From Aureococcus anophagefferens (taxonomy: Eukaryota > Sar > Pelagophyceae > Pelagomonadales > Pelagomonadaceae), in assembly GCF_000186865.1 (NCBI RefSeq), contig NW_008705581.1, positions 169,090-233,089 of the forward strand: a stretch of DNA of 64,000 nt. The letters are read 5' to 3'. Both the position numbers and the translations under genes were made by a program. How positions within the stretch are numbered: the stretch's first letter is position 1; each line of letters opens with the position of its first letter. The notes beneath the pieces were generated by a model that ran no database searches, was not told the origin of the DNA, and was given only the letters and a program-made list of their open reading frames with translations. Shown piece by piece: positions 8,687-19,500 of the stretch.

Positions 8687-10046
8687 TTAGGGCTTCTTCT
8701 TCTCGACGAGGGCCATCTGGCGCTTCGTCGGCCGCGTGATCGCGAAGTCGCGGAAGTAGGACCCGTCCTCGTCGCGGTCGCCGCGGTCGCCGCGGTCGCG
8801 CTTCGCGCCGGACTCGTCGCTTCCGCGGGCCCGGCTCTTGCGGCCCTGGGACCCGCGGACGCTGCCGCGCACGAGCGTCGCCGCGAAGGCCTCGGAGACG
8901 CCGAGGCGCGCGACGACGACGCGGAGCGCGTCCGCGGGGACGACGCCGCACCTGGGCCGAAATCAAATCTGCAACCCGACTTCAATGTGAGCGCATTTGA
9001 CAGTTTCGACGCGAGGTTTTCTGAGAGCAATCGATTCGTCCAAGAATCAGCCGAATCGACTCCGATTTGACCGAGCTCGAGAGGTTTGAAGTTTGGCTGG
9101 AATAACCCAAACCAGCGGTTGATTTCGGCACGACGCCGCACTCGAGCATGGCCGCGTACCAGAGGTGGGAGTCGCGCACGGACGTGTGCTCGCCCGTCGC
9201 CGGCGGCGACGTCTCGGGGCGGTTGAGCTTCGTCGTGCGCCGGCGCCGCGGCGCGGGCGAGCCGCCGGCGGCCGCGGCCGCCGCGGCCTCGCGCGGCGAC
9301 GGCGGCGGCGCGCCGCCCGTCGCCGTCGCGAAGGGCCGCCCGCCGACGGCGTCCTCGTCGCCCGAGGACTCGTCGCCGCGGCCGAGGACGAGGGCCTCGC
9401 CCGGCGCCAGGCCCGCGGCGGTCGTCATCGCGGCGCGCTCGTCGTCGGCCGTGCTTCCGGTCCGCACGGCGTCGCGCCGCGCGGCGAGCTCCAGCCCCTC
9501 GGCCACGGCGGCGGCGAACGCCTCGCGCGTGCAGCCCGCGTCCAGATTGAAGGCGCCGCGCCGCGCCGCGCGCCAGGACCGGAGGGTCTTCAAACCTAAA
9601 TCGAAGGGCACGACGCGCAACGAGTCGACCTCCGCGGCGACGCCCCGCCCGACGAAGAGCACGCGCACGTCGCGGCCCGTGAGCGTGCCGCGCCGCGGCA
9701 CGGCCTCGGACACGGCGCAGGACTCGCCGTCGAGCGCGAGCACGCGACCGGGCCACCAGGGGTAGTGCTCGAACTTTGCGAAGACGACGTCGCCCACGCT
9801 GACGACGCCGTACTCCCGCGGGTCCGCGCAGTCCGGGCAGGCCCAGTCGTCGGGCACGGTTTCGAGCCTGGGCTCGCAGCACCCGAGGTGCCACCAGCGG
9901 CCGCAGTCCGCGTCGCACTCGATCAAGTTGTCCTCGTCGCCGCCGCTCTCGCAGCGCACGCAGATGATGTCGCCGAGGCTGTCCTCCTCGGGCGACTCGC
10001 CGCCGGCGTCGGAGGAAGGCGCCGCCGTCGACGGCGCGGCGCTCAT
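8687..10046 (-). CDS. PHD-finger and PWWP-domain chromatin protein
   Basis: Exon 1 (9142-10046) and exon 2 (8687-8951) join in phase 2 to give 389 residues. A PHD finger (about residues 28-75) has the Cys4-His-Cys3 pattern: ICVRC, CDADCGRWWHLGCC and WACPDC. A PWWP module follows directly: VGDVVFAKFEHYPWWPGRVL. PHD and PWWP modules read histone H3 tail and methylated-lysine nucleosomes, so the protein is probably nuclear. The middle is acidic and Ala-rich. The C-terminus is basic (SQGRKSRARGS, then RDRGDRGDRDE). The join at the introner restores MLECGVVPADALRVVV. A Met upstream at 10184 is in frame but its sequence looks like 5' UTR. Catalytic function is not expected. Confidence 0.85.
8952..9133 (-). 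mobile_element. Introner element, type B, in the PHD-PWWP gene
   Basis: The element is 182 bp and lies between 8-bp duplications (cgccgcac on the plus strand at 8944-8951 and 9134-9141). Its intron is 8952-9141: donor GTGCGGCG from the duplication, acceptor GGCCCAG from the terminal repeat. The terminal sequence at the acceptor end reads CTGGGCCGAAATC outward. The donor-side end is diverged (TCGTGCCGAAATC). The core lies in sense orientation relative to the gene. Confidence 0.88.
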
Positions 10047-10252
10047 GGCGATGTTGTGGGTGTCTGGCGGTCGCGGTGGTCGTGTGGCAGCGCTCTCCGG
10101 CGCGTCGGACGAGCTTTGCCAGAGGGCTTGACCACGGCAGGATCCTGAACCTTTCGGCTCGAGTGCAACATCACTACGGTGCACTGCGCTCTCGGCCTGC
10201 GGGGCAGCCCGCCCGGAGGATGGCGCCCTAGTTCCGCGCGTGGAAGGACCCC

Positions 10253-11626
10253 ATGGTCGCGCCCGGCGACGTCTACGAGGCGACGATCGAGAAGTCGGCC
10301 GACGGCAAGCTCGGCCTGACGATCAGAAGGGCCCAGGTCGACGGCGGCCAGTGCCTCGTCGTCTCCAACGTCGCCGACGACGGCCCCGCGGCGGCCGCGG
10401 GCGTGCACAAGGGCTCGCTCGTGCTGGAGGTGAACGGCGAGGCCGTCGTTTTTGCTGGGTCCGACCCGTTCTCCGTGCTGGGCGTGGCGCCGGACGAGGA
10501 CGCCGCGGGCGTCCGAAGGGCGTGGCGCGAGAAGGTGCTCTTGCTGCACCCGGACAAGGGCGGCGACGCGGCGTCCTGGCACACGATCAAGGCGGCCTAC
10601 GAGGTTTTGAGAGACGAGCGGTCGCGGAAGCGGGCGAGCACCTGTAGAGTGGGTGCCGTCGCGAACTGGGATCTGGCCGTACGTTTGATCGCCGCGACGT
10701 CCAGCGTGCGCGTGAAGCTCCTCTTACCGCCCCTCTGCGCGCCGACGCCGGCGTCCGTGGACGTGGACTCGGACCTGACGGCGTCGCCGACGAAGCCGCG
10801 GAAGGGCACGTTGGACGAGGGCCTCTCCGACGCGGCGTCGAGTTCAGAGCCGTCGCGCCGCGGCGACGAGGGCCTCGACGACGCGGAGGAGTCCTCCGAG
10901 CCGTCGCCGCCGGCGACGCCGCCGCCGACGCGGCGCCTCGCGTCGCCGAAGCGGACGCCGCCGTCGGGGGAGTTCGGCTTCGACGACGCGCCGCCGATCG
11001 ACCGGCGCGACGGCGACGTGTCCTGGCACCGCGTCTTCGACGCGTCGCCCGAGCACGACGACGGCGTTTCCGGGGCGCCCTTCGCGTGCCTGTCGACGGC
11101 GCTCGCGGCCTGCTACGGCGGCGAGGTCGTCGAGGGCGAGGACCGGCCCGTGGAGTACGTCGACGAGCGGCCGCTCGCGCCCCCGGCGGCGCCGGACGCG
11201 TGGCGCGCGGCGATCCTCGCGGACCGCGGCGAGGGGCCGAAACCGAAGACGATCCACGTGGACGTGGCGCGGTCCGCGTCGCCCGACGCGTCGCCGGCCG
11301 CGTCCCCGCCGTCGATCCCGCGCTTCACGTCGCCGGGGCCGCTGCGGTGCCTCCTGGCGAACGCGGCGCAGCTCGAGGCGTCGCTCGCGACCCAGGCCGA
11401 GGCGACGGCCCAGGCCGCGCGGAGCGCGGAACACGCCGCGGCGTCGGCGGACGCCAATGCCGCGGCCGCGCGCCGCGCCTGCGACGAGGCGCGCGCGCGC
11501 CTCGGCGACGTGCGGCGCCTCGCGGCGGACGCGCGGCGCCGCGGCGCCGGCGCGCCCTGGTCCGCGACGGACGACGCGGTCCTCGAGCTGTCCGCGCGCG
11601 TCCGCCGCGCGTCCGCGTCCGCGTAA
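10253..11626 (+). CDS. PDZ-domain and J-domain protein
   Basis: The frame encodes 457 residues. Residues about 1-65 form a PDZ-like fold (LGLTIRRAQVDGGQCLVVSNV, AAAAGVHKGSLVLEVNGEAV). Residues about 72-127 form a J domain: DPFSVLGVAPDEDAAGVRRAW, HPD in LLLHPDKGG, and KAAYEVLRD. The HPD motif is intact, so the protein should stimulate an Hsp70. The rest is a low-complexity Ser/Pro/Asp-rich region with a Ala-rich coiled-coil-like end (LEASLATQAEATAQAARSAE). The combination suggests an adaptor that brings Hsp70 to a membrane or scaffold partner through the PDZ module; that is inference. No introner is present. Confidence 0.8.
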   Translation: MVAPGDVYEATIEKSADGKLGLTIRRAQVDGGQCLVVSNVADDGPAAAAGVHKGSLVLEVNGEAVVFAGSDPFSVLGVAPDEDAAGVRRAWREKVLLLHPDKGGDAASWHTIKAAYEVLRDERSRKRASTCRVGAVANWDLAVRLIAATSSVRVKLLLPPLCAPTPASVDVDSDLTASPTKPRKGTLDEGLSDAASSSEPSRRGDEGLDDAEESSEPSPPATPPPTRRLASPKRTPPSGEFGFDDAPPIDRRDGDVSWHRVFDASPEHDDGVSGAPFACLSTALAACYGGEVVEGEDRPVEYVDERPLAPPAAPDAWRAAILADRGEGPKPKTIHVDVARSASPDASPAASPPSIPRFTSPGPLRCLLANAAQLEASLATQAEATAQAARSAEHAAASADANAAAARRACDEARARLGDVRRLAADARRRGAGAPWSATDDAVLELSARVRRASASA

Positions 11627-11687
11627 TTGAGGTTCAATCCCGAGTTGAAGCATGTCCCGGGATATGTGAGCACGCCAACGTTACGCC

Positions 11688-13880
11688 CTAGGCCCGCTTC
11701 CCGTTGGGCGGCAGCCCGAGCTTCTTGCGCACGTCGAGGAGGCACCGCTTGATCTCCTTGTTGTAGGGCTCGTCCTTGAGGCACGCGACGAGGTCCTTCT
11801 CCGCGTCGCGGAGGCGCCGGAGGCCGATGTTCGCGGACGCGAGGCGGAAGCGCGCCTTGACGTTGTGCGCGTCGAGCTCGACGGCGTGGGCCGCCTCGTA
11901 CTTCGCGTCCTTGAACTGGTGGAGCTTGAGGTGGCACATGGCCTGGTTCGACGCGGCCGCGGCCTCGATGCCTTTCAACTTGCGCATCTCGTACTCGGAA
12001 GCCGTCGCGAGCGTGTCGTCCTCGGGCATCTTGCCCGTGAAGGGGTCCTTGAAGAGCTTCTCGTTCATCGTGACGCACTTGCAGCAGTCCTGGGTCCGCT
12101 TGTAGCGCCGCGCGGCCTGCGCCCAGTTCTTCTTCGCCGCCTGCGCGTTGCCGCTCTCCTTGGACTCCTCGGCGAGCTCGATGATCTCCCGGGGCATGGT
12201 CAGGTCCCAGGGGGCCTTCTCCTTGTCGTAGGAGATCAGTTGGAGGTGCGCGTCCAGGTTCACGCCGACGGCGTCCGCGGGCACGGCGTCGTGGTCGCCG
12301 TAGCCGTAGTCCGCGCGGATCTCGACGTCGGCGATCTCCCCCACGCGCATGGACTTGACGGCCTCGTCCAAACCCGGGCACAGCGTCACGCGCGGCAATT
12401 CCTTCTCGTCGAACCAGCCGCCCGCGACGTCGAAGCCGGACTCGTCGTAGGCCGACGACCCGTCGCCCAACAACTTCATGATCTCGCCGAAGCGGGCGTC
12501 GCGGAGCTTCCACCTGGGCAGGAAAAGGGTGCGAAATTCCCAACTTCAAAGGCTCCTATCTCGGTCGTTTTCCACTCGTTTCGGCTGATTTTTGGACGAG
12601 CGATCATCTCTCTGAGCGCTCTCGAAGCGTGGGTGCTGTTTTTGAAACGCGCGCGCGCGGAACACTCACGTTGAAGCGACGTTGAATCACCATTTTCCTG
12701 CCCTGGCTTCCACGTCGCGTAGGAGTTGTCGAAGTCGTCGCGATCGCCGAGCACGGCGACGACGACGTCCGGCGCATCGCTGAGCGACACGTGGCCCTGC
12801 ACGCGGACGCGGTCGAACTCGTCGGGCGGGTCGCTCTTCGTGTGGTGGATGGCCTTCATGATGCGCTTCACGACGGCGCCCTTCTTGTCGCGGACGACGT
12901 CGACGGACTCGACCCAGCACTTCATCTTCACCTCGTAGACGATGCGGTCGCGCGGCCGCAGGCCGAGGTCGGGCAGCCCCCGGACGCCGTGGCAGTCCGC
13001 GTACATGGTGAAGCGCGCGCGCTCGCCCCGGCGCATGGTCTCGAGGCCGAGGCGCAGGCCCACGGGCGTCCCGTGCTCCGCGTCCTCCGCGAGCCACTCC
13101 GCGTCGTCGTCCTCGTCCAACGGCTCGACGGTGCCGTCGTAGGGCAGCCGCAGCTTGTAGCTATAGTAGATGTCGCAGCGCTTGTTCGGCAGGGAGAAGA
13201 CGTCCGTGCCGCCCTCGCCCTCGTGGACGACGTGCTTGAGCACGGAGCCGTCGCGCTTCTCGGAGACGTCCGCCTTCTTCGTGAAGCTCAGCAGCTCGAG
13301 CTTGAAGAGCACCGTGGCGTTGCCCGGGATGTCCGGCGGCGAGCCCATCTTGCCGTAGGCGCGGTGCGGCTTGATCGTCACGTCCGCGACCTGCGGCGGC
13401 GCGCGGACGTCCCGACGTCGCTCGGTTCCCGCTCGCTTCGGCTCGTTTTTGGACGAGCGACGATCTCTCGGAGCGCTCTCGACGCGTGGATTGTCCGGAA
13501 CGCGCGCGCGCGCGGCACGCTCGCGTCGAAGCGAACCGCCCCTGGTTCGCCGCGCGGGCCGCGGCCTCGCCCTGGTACATGGTCTCCAGAGCGTCGGACC
13601 AGCCCTTGATGTCGTCGTCGGAGCCGAGCGTGACGAGGTAGTTGCGGTGGCACATCTTCTCGCTGCGCATGCGCTCGTCGTCCCAGCCCAGCACGTAGCC
13701 CTCGTAGGCGATCTTGCACTGGTCGCCGGTCTCCGGGTGGCCGTACTCGACCTCGACGTCCGGCGCCTCCTTGAGGATCTTCTTCATGACGGCGCCCGTG
13801 CCGAGGACGTCGATGGCGTCCAAATCGTCGTCGTCCATCTCGATGACGTCGTCGCCGCAGTCGAGGTCGCGGGGCGCCAT
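11688..13880 (-). CDS. FKBP-TPR immunophilin with three FKBP domains
   Basis: Three exons (13554-13880, 12714-13390 and 11688-12513) give 609 residues. The first FKBP domain ends with KPHRAYGKMGSPPDIPGNAT, a close match to peptidyl-prolyl isomerases. Two further FKBP-like domains follow, about residues 175-285 and 300-420; several of their pocket residues look changed, so they may be structural. The C-terminal third (from KAPWDLTMPREIIELAEESK) is a TPR domain, whose basic and Asn residues (NQAMCHLKL, ARFRLASA) fit an Hsp90 EEVD clamp. The layout is that of FKBP52 or plant FKBP62/65 (ROF). It probably works as an Hsp90 co-chaperone in the cytosol or nucleus. The gene has two introner-type introns, one well preserved and one decayed. 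The acceptor of the decayed intron is CCGCAG; its donor has two candidate GC positions. Confidence 0.85.
12514..12705 (+). mobile_element. Introner element, type A, in the FKBP gene
   Basis: The 192-bp element lies between two copies of gcttccac (12506-12513 and 12706-12713). Its intron is 12514-12713 on the minus strand: donor GTGGAAGC from the duplication, acceptor CTGCCCAG from the terminal repeat. Terminal repeats are CTGGGCAGGAAAAG and, on the other end, CAGGGCAGGAAAAT. The core is antisense to the gene. Splicing rejoins ATWK/LRDARF. Confidence 0.92.
13391..13553 (+). mobile_element. Decayed introner element, type A, in the FKBP gene
   Basis: The core is still recognisable (cttcggctcgtttttggacg, gatctctcggagcgctctcg, and the GC run ccggaacgcgcg). 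The ends and the duplication are eroded. The intron must start with GC (gcggcgaacc on the minus strand, at 13553 or 13550) and end CCGCAG at 13391. Splicing gives QGEAAARVADVTIKPHRAYG, which fits the FKBP family. The core is antisense to the gene. Confidence 0.75.
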
Positions 13881-14028
13881 GGCAGGCGACTTCGGCGTGT
13901 GAGGCTGTGAGGCCGCGGCATCACGGGCTGCTTCGACAGCAACGACGCACCGCTGCACTTGCAGGCAAGAGCGTCGATAGGTTGAAGCGGAAGGCCTCGA
14001 CGCGTCCCCTCGTCGCGCCGCAGACAAC

Positions 14029-14661
14029 ATGCTCCGAACCCTCGCGCTCGCGGCGACGGTCGCCGCCTGCGCCGCCCTCGCGCCCGCGCGGAGCGCGCCG
14101 CCGCGGCACGCCGCCCTGCGCGCCGAGGGCCTCCACGGCGACCAGTCCTGCTTCCTGCCCCTGCAGCAGCTCGACGACCTGAGCCGCTGGCCGCGCCTGC
14201 TGCGCGTCGCGGGCGTCTACCCGGGCCTCACGGCCGACGAGGTCGCCGCGCCGCCGCCGCCCGCGCCCGCGCCCGAGGCGGGCAGCTGGAACTACGAGTT
14301 TCCCGACGCGCACGGCGCGGACTACGGCGTCGTCGCCGTGCCGGGGAGCGACATCGTCCACGGCCTCGCGGACCCCGTCGCCGTCATCGCGTCCTCCGGG
14401 TCGCTGGGGCTCATGATCCCGGAGAAGGAGGTGCTGCTCGTGCTCGACCGCGGCGACACGTGGTACGAGGAGCGCCAGTTCTTCGCCTACGCGGACGGCG
14501 CGGGAAACGTCTCCATCCGCCGCATGGACGGCGGCTACGGCGAGGACGCGCCCGACGGCTACACCATCGCGGGCCGCGTCGGCGTCATCAACCTGCCCTA
14601 CGACGCCGCGACGATGGCGTCCAGCGGCACGTGGCTCGAGGACGGCGGCGCGGACATGTAG
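14029..14661 (+). CDS. Plastid-type precursor of unknown function
   Basis: The frame encodes 210 residues. The first 20 form a signal peptide (MLRTLALAATVAACAALAP), followed by an Ala/Arg-rich transit-like stretch. This is the bipartite order expected for a complex plastid, but the Phe at the cleavage site is missing, so secretion is also possible. The mature part contains GSWNYEFPDAHGADYGVV, VPGSDIVHGLADPVAVIASS and GLMIPEKEVLLVLDRGDTWYE. I do not recognise a family. No cysteine or membrane pattern stands out, and it has no introner. Divergent from the FKBP gene with about 150 bp between. Confidence 0.7.
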   Translation: MLRTLALAATVAACAALAPARSAPPRHAALRAEGLHGDQSCFLPLQQLDDLSRWPRLLRVAGVYPGLTADEVAAPPPPAPAPEAGSWNYEFPDAHGADYGVVAVPGSDIVHGLADPVAVIASSGSLGLMIPEKEVLLVLDRGDTWYEERQFFAYADGAGNVSIRRMDGGYGEDAPDGYTIAGRVGVINLPYDAATMASSGTWLEDGGADM

Positions 14662-15020
14662 GTCGGTAGGGTCGGCGCGGCGGATGGTCGCGACTAAGGC
14701 GCCCACCGGTCCGGAGGAGAGGGGGGGGCGTACTAGTACTAGTACGCGGCGGCGAGGAGGGGCACGGCGTACGAGTACCCGGCCGCGGCGGCGGCGAAGC
14801 GCGCGGCGGCCGGCGACGCCCCTCGGTTTGAGGAGGGGTCGGGGCGTGGCGACTCTGGAGCGTCGCGTGCGCCCCCTGTACGATGCACCGCCCGGAGCGC
14901 TCCGCGCGCGGGGCGCGCCGCGGTTTTTTAGCCGCTGCAACCGAATGGCACGCTGCCAATCAGCATCGCTGTCGACACGGCCGATCAGCCTCGTCATTGC
15001 AGCACGCCAGGATCGCAACG

Positions 15021-16181
15021 ATGCTCCGCGCCGCCCTCACGACGTCCGCGCGCCTGCGCTCCGCCGCGCGCCGCGCGAAGACCACGGACGTGGCCCTCGT
15101 CGGCTGCGGCATGCCCGGCCGGGGCATGGGCTGGTACCACGCGAAGCAGATCCTCGACGGCGAGGTGCCGAGCGCGAAGCTCACGGACGTCGTCGAGCCC
15201 TGGTTCCTCGGCGGCGGCGCCGACGGGCCCGGCGGCGCCGAGTTCGCCGCCTTCAAGCGGGAATACGAGGGCAGCGTGCGCTTCCACAGCTCCATCGCGG
15301 ACATGCCCGAGCCCGACGGCCCGAAGATGGCCATGGTGTGCACGCGCACGGCGGACATGCCCGGCTTCGTCGAGGAGATCGTCGCCAACGGCTGCTCCCA
15401 CGTCTTCCTCGAGAAGCCCGGCGCGCCCACGGTCGGCGAGCTCGAGGATTTGCGCGACGGCTGCAAGGCCGCGGGCGTCGAGGTCTTCATGGGCTTCAAC
15501 AAGAACGTCACGGCCTACGTGACCAAGGGCCGCGAGGCTTTGGCCAAGTGCCCCGGCGGCGAGTTCACCCTCGTGCACCACAACGCCTACACGGCCGACG
15601 AGCTGCCCGAGTGCTTCGAGCGCAACGCGGAGGGCATGCTGAAGAACATGGCGATCCACGAATTGGCGCTGCTCGTGACCTTCTTCGGCGTCACGTCGGA
15701 CACGCTCGGCGACGTCGTCGCCGACAAGGCCTACTCGTCCTGCGAGACGCGCGTCGGCCCGTCGTCGGGAAACGAGTTCACGGACTTCTCGCGCATCGGC
15801 TTCACGATCACGACCAAGGAGGGCGCCAAGGTCTCCGTCTACGCGGACCGCTGCGGCCTCGAGATGCCCGGCGGCGCCATGGCCGACGGCGGCATGATGT
15901 ACTCGAGCGTCTCCAAGCTCGGCATCGTCCAGAGCCGCGACATCATGCCCGACAAGGAATTGGAGGACGTCGTCGCGGCGCGCGCCAAGGCGTTCCCGGA
16001 CTACATGCCCTACTTCCACCTCCAGCACGACGACTACATCACGCTCAAGGAGCGCTGCTGCGCCCACATCGCCAACGGCGCCGCCGGCGCGCCCGAGGGC
16101 ATCGCCACGGTCCAGGTCGCCTGCGACACGCTCAAGCTCGCGGAGACGCTCAAGCCCCTCCTCGAGAAGCAGCTCCTCTGA
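15021..16181 (+). CDS. Gfo/Idh/MocA-family NAD(P)-dependent oxidoreductase
   Basis: The frame encodes 386 residues from the Met at 15021; the frame is open to 14883, but that part lacks a likely start context. The first 20 residues (MLRAALTTSARLRSAARRAK) resemble a mitochondrial or plastid targeting peptide. A Rossmann fold follows: DVALVGCGMPGRGMGWYHAK. The family's EKP signature is visible in SHVFLEKPGAPTVGELEDL, whose Lys is catalytic in relatives. The C-terminal half is the alpha/beta domain that contacts the substrate (KNMAIHELALLVTFFG). Members reduce sugars, inositols or biliverdin, and the substrate here cannot be named. It is an intronless gene in tandem with the preceding one. Confidence 0.8.
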   Translation: MLRAALTTSARLRSAARRAKTTDVALVGCGMPGRGMGWYHAKQILDGEVPSAKLTDVVEPWFLGGGADGPGGAEFAAFKREYEGSVRFHSSIADMPEPDGPKMAMVCTRTADMPGFVEEIVANGCSHVFLEKPGAPTVGELEDLRDGCKAAGVEVFMGFNKNVTAYVTKGREALAKCPGGEFTLVHHNAYTADELPECFERNAEGMLKNMAIHELALLVTFFGVTSDTLGDVVADKAYSSCETRVGPSSGNEFTDFSRIGFTITTKEGAKVSVYADRCGLEMPGGAMADGGMMYSSVSKLGIVQSRDIMPDKELEDVVAARAKAFPDYMPYFHLQHDDYITLKERCCAHIANGAAGAPEGIATVQVACDTLKLAETLKPLLEKQLL

Positions 16182-16596
16182 GCGCGCGGCCGCCAAGCGC
16201 CGGGCCGCCGACCCCGCCAGGTCGCCCCCTCTAACTCAAGTATCCTGTGCGTCTCGCCCGTGCGTTCTCGTGGCGTCGCGATCGTGTCGCGGCGCCGATC
16301 CGGACTCGGAGTCCGCGCCGCGACGGCACGCGCCGACGCCCGTACGCCGCTGCGCAGGGAAAAAAGCACCTGGTCGCTTGCGACCGCTCCCACCGCTCGG
16401 ACCCGTCGGGGCCGGCGTGGAAGACGGCCTGGCCTTCGCGTTATCAGTGCAATTTCAAGTGGCTGCAACCTCGTTCAACATGCCAACCCCCCGGCTACGC
16501 CTCCGTCTGAGCCTCCGGGCGGGGTCTTCGGGTGCGCACCCCCTTCAATAACTAGTCCAACATGCCGCAGAGCCGCGCGCGTCACCACCGATCGCG
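16182..16596. other. Intergenic region
   Basis: This 415-bp stretch lies between two genes on the plus strand. No coding or structural pattern stands out, except for GC-rich short repeats around 16470-16550. It must hold the promoter of the Ca2+-ATPase gene. Confidence 0.4.
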
Positions 16597-19500
16597 ATGT
16601 CCGCCATCGGCAAGTGCTACATGGCGCCGGTCGCGCTGCTCCTGCTCGCCATTTCGGCGTCGGCCCGGCTCGACGCGCCGCGGCTCCGGTCGGCGCCCAG
16701 GAGCCTCGCGCCCCGCGGCCGGCCCATCGCCGGCGGCGCGGACGCGGCGACAACGACGGCACCCCCCGCCGACGGCGACGCCACCGCCGTCTTCGCGCCG
16801 CTGCCGTCGGCGAACGAGAGCGCCGTCGCGCACACCTGGACGCCCGCGGAGACGCTGAAGCGCTACGGCACGAAGCTCGACGAGGGCCTGAGCGCCGCGG
16901 AGGCCGCGGCGCGGCGGTCCGTCTTCGGCGCGAACGTGTTAGTGGCCGCCGCGCGGAAGACGCGGTGGGCCATGCTCTGCTCCCAGTTCGAGGACCGGCT
17001 CGTGCAGATCCTCGTCGTCGTCGCCATCTTCTCCGGCGTGCTCGGCGTCGTCGACGCGGAGGATCCGACGGCGTGGGTCGACCCCGTCGTCATCTGCCTC
17101 ATCCTGCTGAGCAACGCGGCCGTCGGCGTCTGGCAGGAGTCGTCGGCCGACGGGGCCCTCGACGCGTTGAAGAAGCTCCAGCCGGACCGCTGCTGCTGCC
17201 GGCGCCGCGGCGCCTGGGACGGCGAGGTGCCCGCGAGCGATTTAGCGCCGGGCGACGTCGTGTATTTGCGCGTGGGCGACAAGGTGCCCGCGGACGTGCG
17301 GCTACTACAGTTAAGAACGTCGACCTTCGCGACGGACGAGGCGGCGCTGACGGGCGAGTCCTACACGGTCATGAAAAGCGTCGACGCCGTCGACGACCCG
17401 GACTGCCCTCTGGGGACCCGGACCTCGATGGCGTTCGCGGGCACGGTCGTCACGGGCGGCCACGCGATCGGCGTCGTCGCGGCGACGGGCATGGCCACGC
17501 AGATCGGCCGCATCCAGGCGGGCGTCACGGCGGCGGCGGCGGACCAGCAGAAGACGCCCCTGTCGCAGAAGCTCGACGAGTTCGGCCACCAGCTGACGCT
17601 GATCATCGGTTCGGTCTGCGCGCTCACGTTCGGCGCGTCCGTCCCGCGCTTCGACTCGCCCATCTTCGGCTCCAAGCTGCGGGGCGCCATGCACTACGCC
17701 AAGGGCGCCGTCGCTCTGGGCGTCGCGGCGATCCCGGAGGGGCTGCCGGCGGTGATCACGCTCTGCCTATCGTTGGGCACGCGGCGCATGGCGCAGCGTC
17801 GCGTCGTCGTGCGGCGCCTGCCGTCCGTAGAAACACTCGGCTGCACGTCCGTGATCTGCTCCGACAAGACGGGCACGCTCACGACGAACCAGATGACGGC
17901 CGTGTCCCTGCTCCTGCCCGCGGAGCGGGGGTCCTTCGAGGAATTGGAGGTCACGGGCCTGTCGTACGACCCGACGGACGGCGAGGTCGTGGGCAGGCCG
18001 GATTTGGCCGAGTCCCACGCGGCGGCCTTCGCGGCGGCGGCGGTCTGCGCGCTCTGCAACGACGCGCAACTCGCCAAGGATCCCAAGACGGGGCAGTTTG
18101 TGCGCGTGGGCGAACCGACGGAGGCCGCGCTCAAGGTCCTCTGCGAGAAGCTCGGCGCGCCGACGTCCCTCGACGCGTCGCCGGAGGCGAAGCAGGCCGG
18201 GCCCTGGCACCGCGCGTCCCTGGCCTGGGCCGGGGCCTACGAGCGCACGGCGACGCTCGAGTTCGACCGGGGGCGCAAGTCCATGTCCGTGGTCTGCAGG
18301 CGGCACGGGTCCTACGCGCGCCTCTTCGTCAAGGGCGCGCCGGACAGCGTCCTCGCGCGCTGCTCGCGCGTCCTCGACCCGACGACGGGCAGCCCGCGGA
18401 AGCTCGAGGACGGCGAGCGCGCGGAGCTCGCGGCCAGGGTCACGGCCATGGCCGGCCGGCCGCTGCGCTGCTTAGCGTTGGCCTACACGGACGACCTGCC
18501 GCCGGAGCTCCGGGCCTACGAGGGCTCGGACGAGGACGCGGACCTGCCCGCGTGCCTGGCGACGGCGGACGACCACGAAAAGCTCGAGAGCGACCTCGTG
18601 CTCGCGGGCGTCGTCGGCATCCGCGACCCGCCGCGGCCGGAGTGCGCCGCGGCCATCGCCAAGTGCAAGGCCGCGGGCGTGCGCGTCTTCATGATCACGG
18701 GCGACTCGCGGGAGACGGCCGTCGCCATCGGGCGGGAGCTGGGCATCCTCGACGGCGACGGCGACGGCCGCGCCTGGGAGGGCAACGCGTTCTTCGCCGA
18801 CGACTCCGAGGAGGCCGAGGCCCAACGCGCGGCGACGCTCGCGCCGGAGCGGGGCAACGGCGTCTTCTGCCGCACGGCGCCCGCGGACAAGCAGCGCATC
18901 ATCAAATTGTTGAGCGACGCCCACGGCGACGTCACGGCCATGACGGGCGACGGCGTCAACGACGCGCCGGCGCTCCAGCAGGCGTCGATCGGCATCGCGA
19001 TGGGCATCACGGGCACGGAGGTCGCCAAGCAGGCCGCGGACATGGTCCTCATGGACGACGACTTCGCGACCATCGTCGCGGCCGTCGAGGAGGGCCGCGC
19101 GATCTACAAGAACATGCAGGCCTTCGTGTGCTTCCTCCTGAGCTGCAACTTCGGCGAGGTCGCGACGATCTTCGGCGCGACGCTCATGGGTATTCCGGAT
19201 GTGCTCACGCCGCTCCAGCTGCTCTGGGTGAACCTCGTCACCGACGGCCCGCCGGCGACGGCGCTGGGCTTCAACCCGCCGGACCCGGACGCGATGACGC
19301 GGCCGCCGCGCGACTCGGCCGCGCCGATCCTCACGCCGTGGCTCCTCTGCCGCTACGCGGTCACGGGCGCCTACGTGGGCTTCGCGACGATCCAGATCTT
19401 CCTGAACCACTTCAAGGACCACGGCGTGTCGCGGCGCCAGCTCGCGCGGTGGGCGTCGTGCGACGTCGACGACGCCGCGTGGGCGACCTTCGCGCCGGTG

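Noticed and set aside
11625..11660. tRNA T-loop-like sequence (ggttcaatccc)
   Set aside because: No acceptor stem, D-arm or anticodon arm can be placed around it; it directly follows the stop of the PDZ-J gene. A similar motif at 47328 was rejected for the same reason.
14730..14755. Short repeat tactagtactagtac as a regulatory element
   Set aside because: It is only three overlapping units in a 3' flank, with no second copy in the window; chance cannot be excluded.
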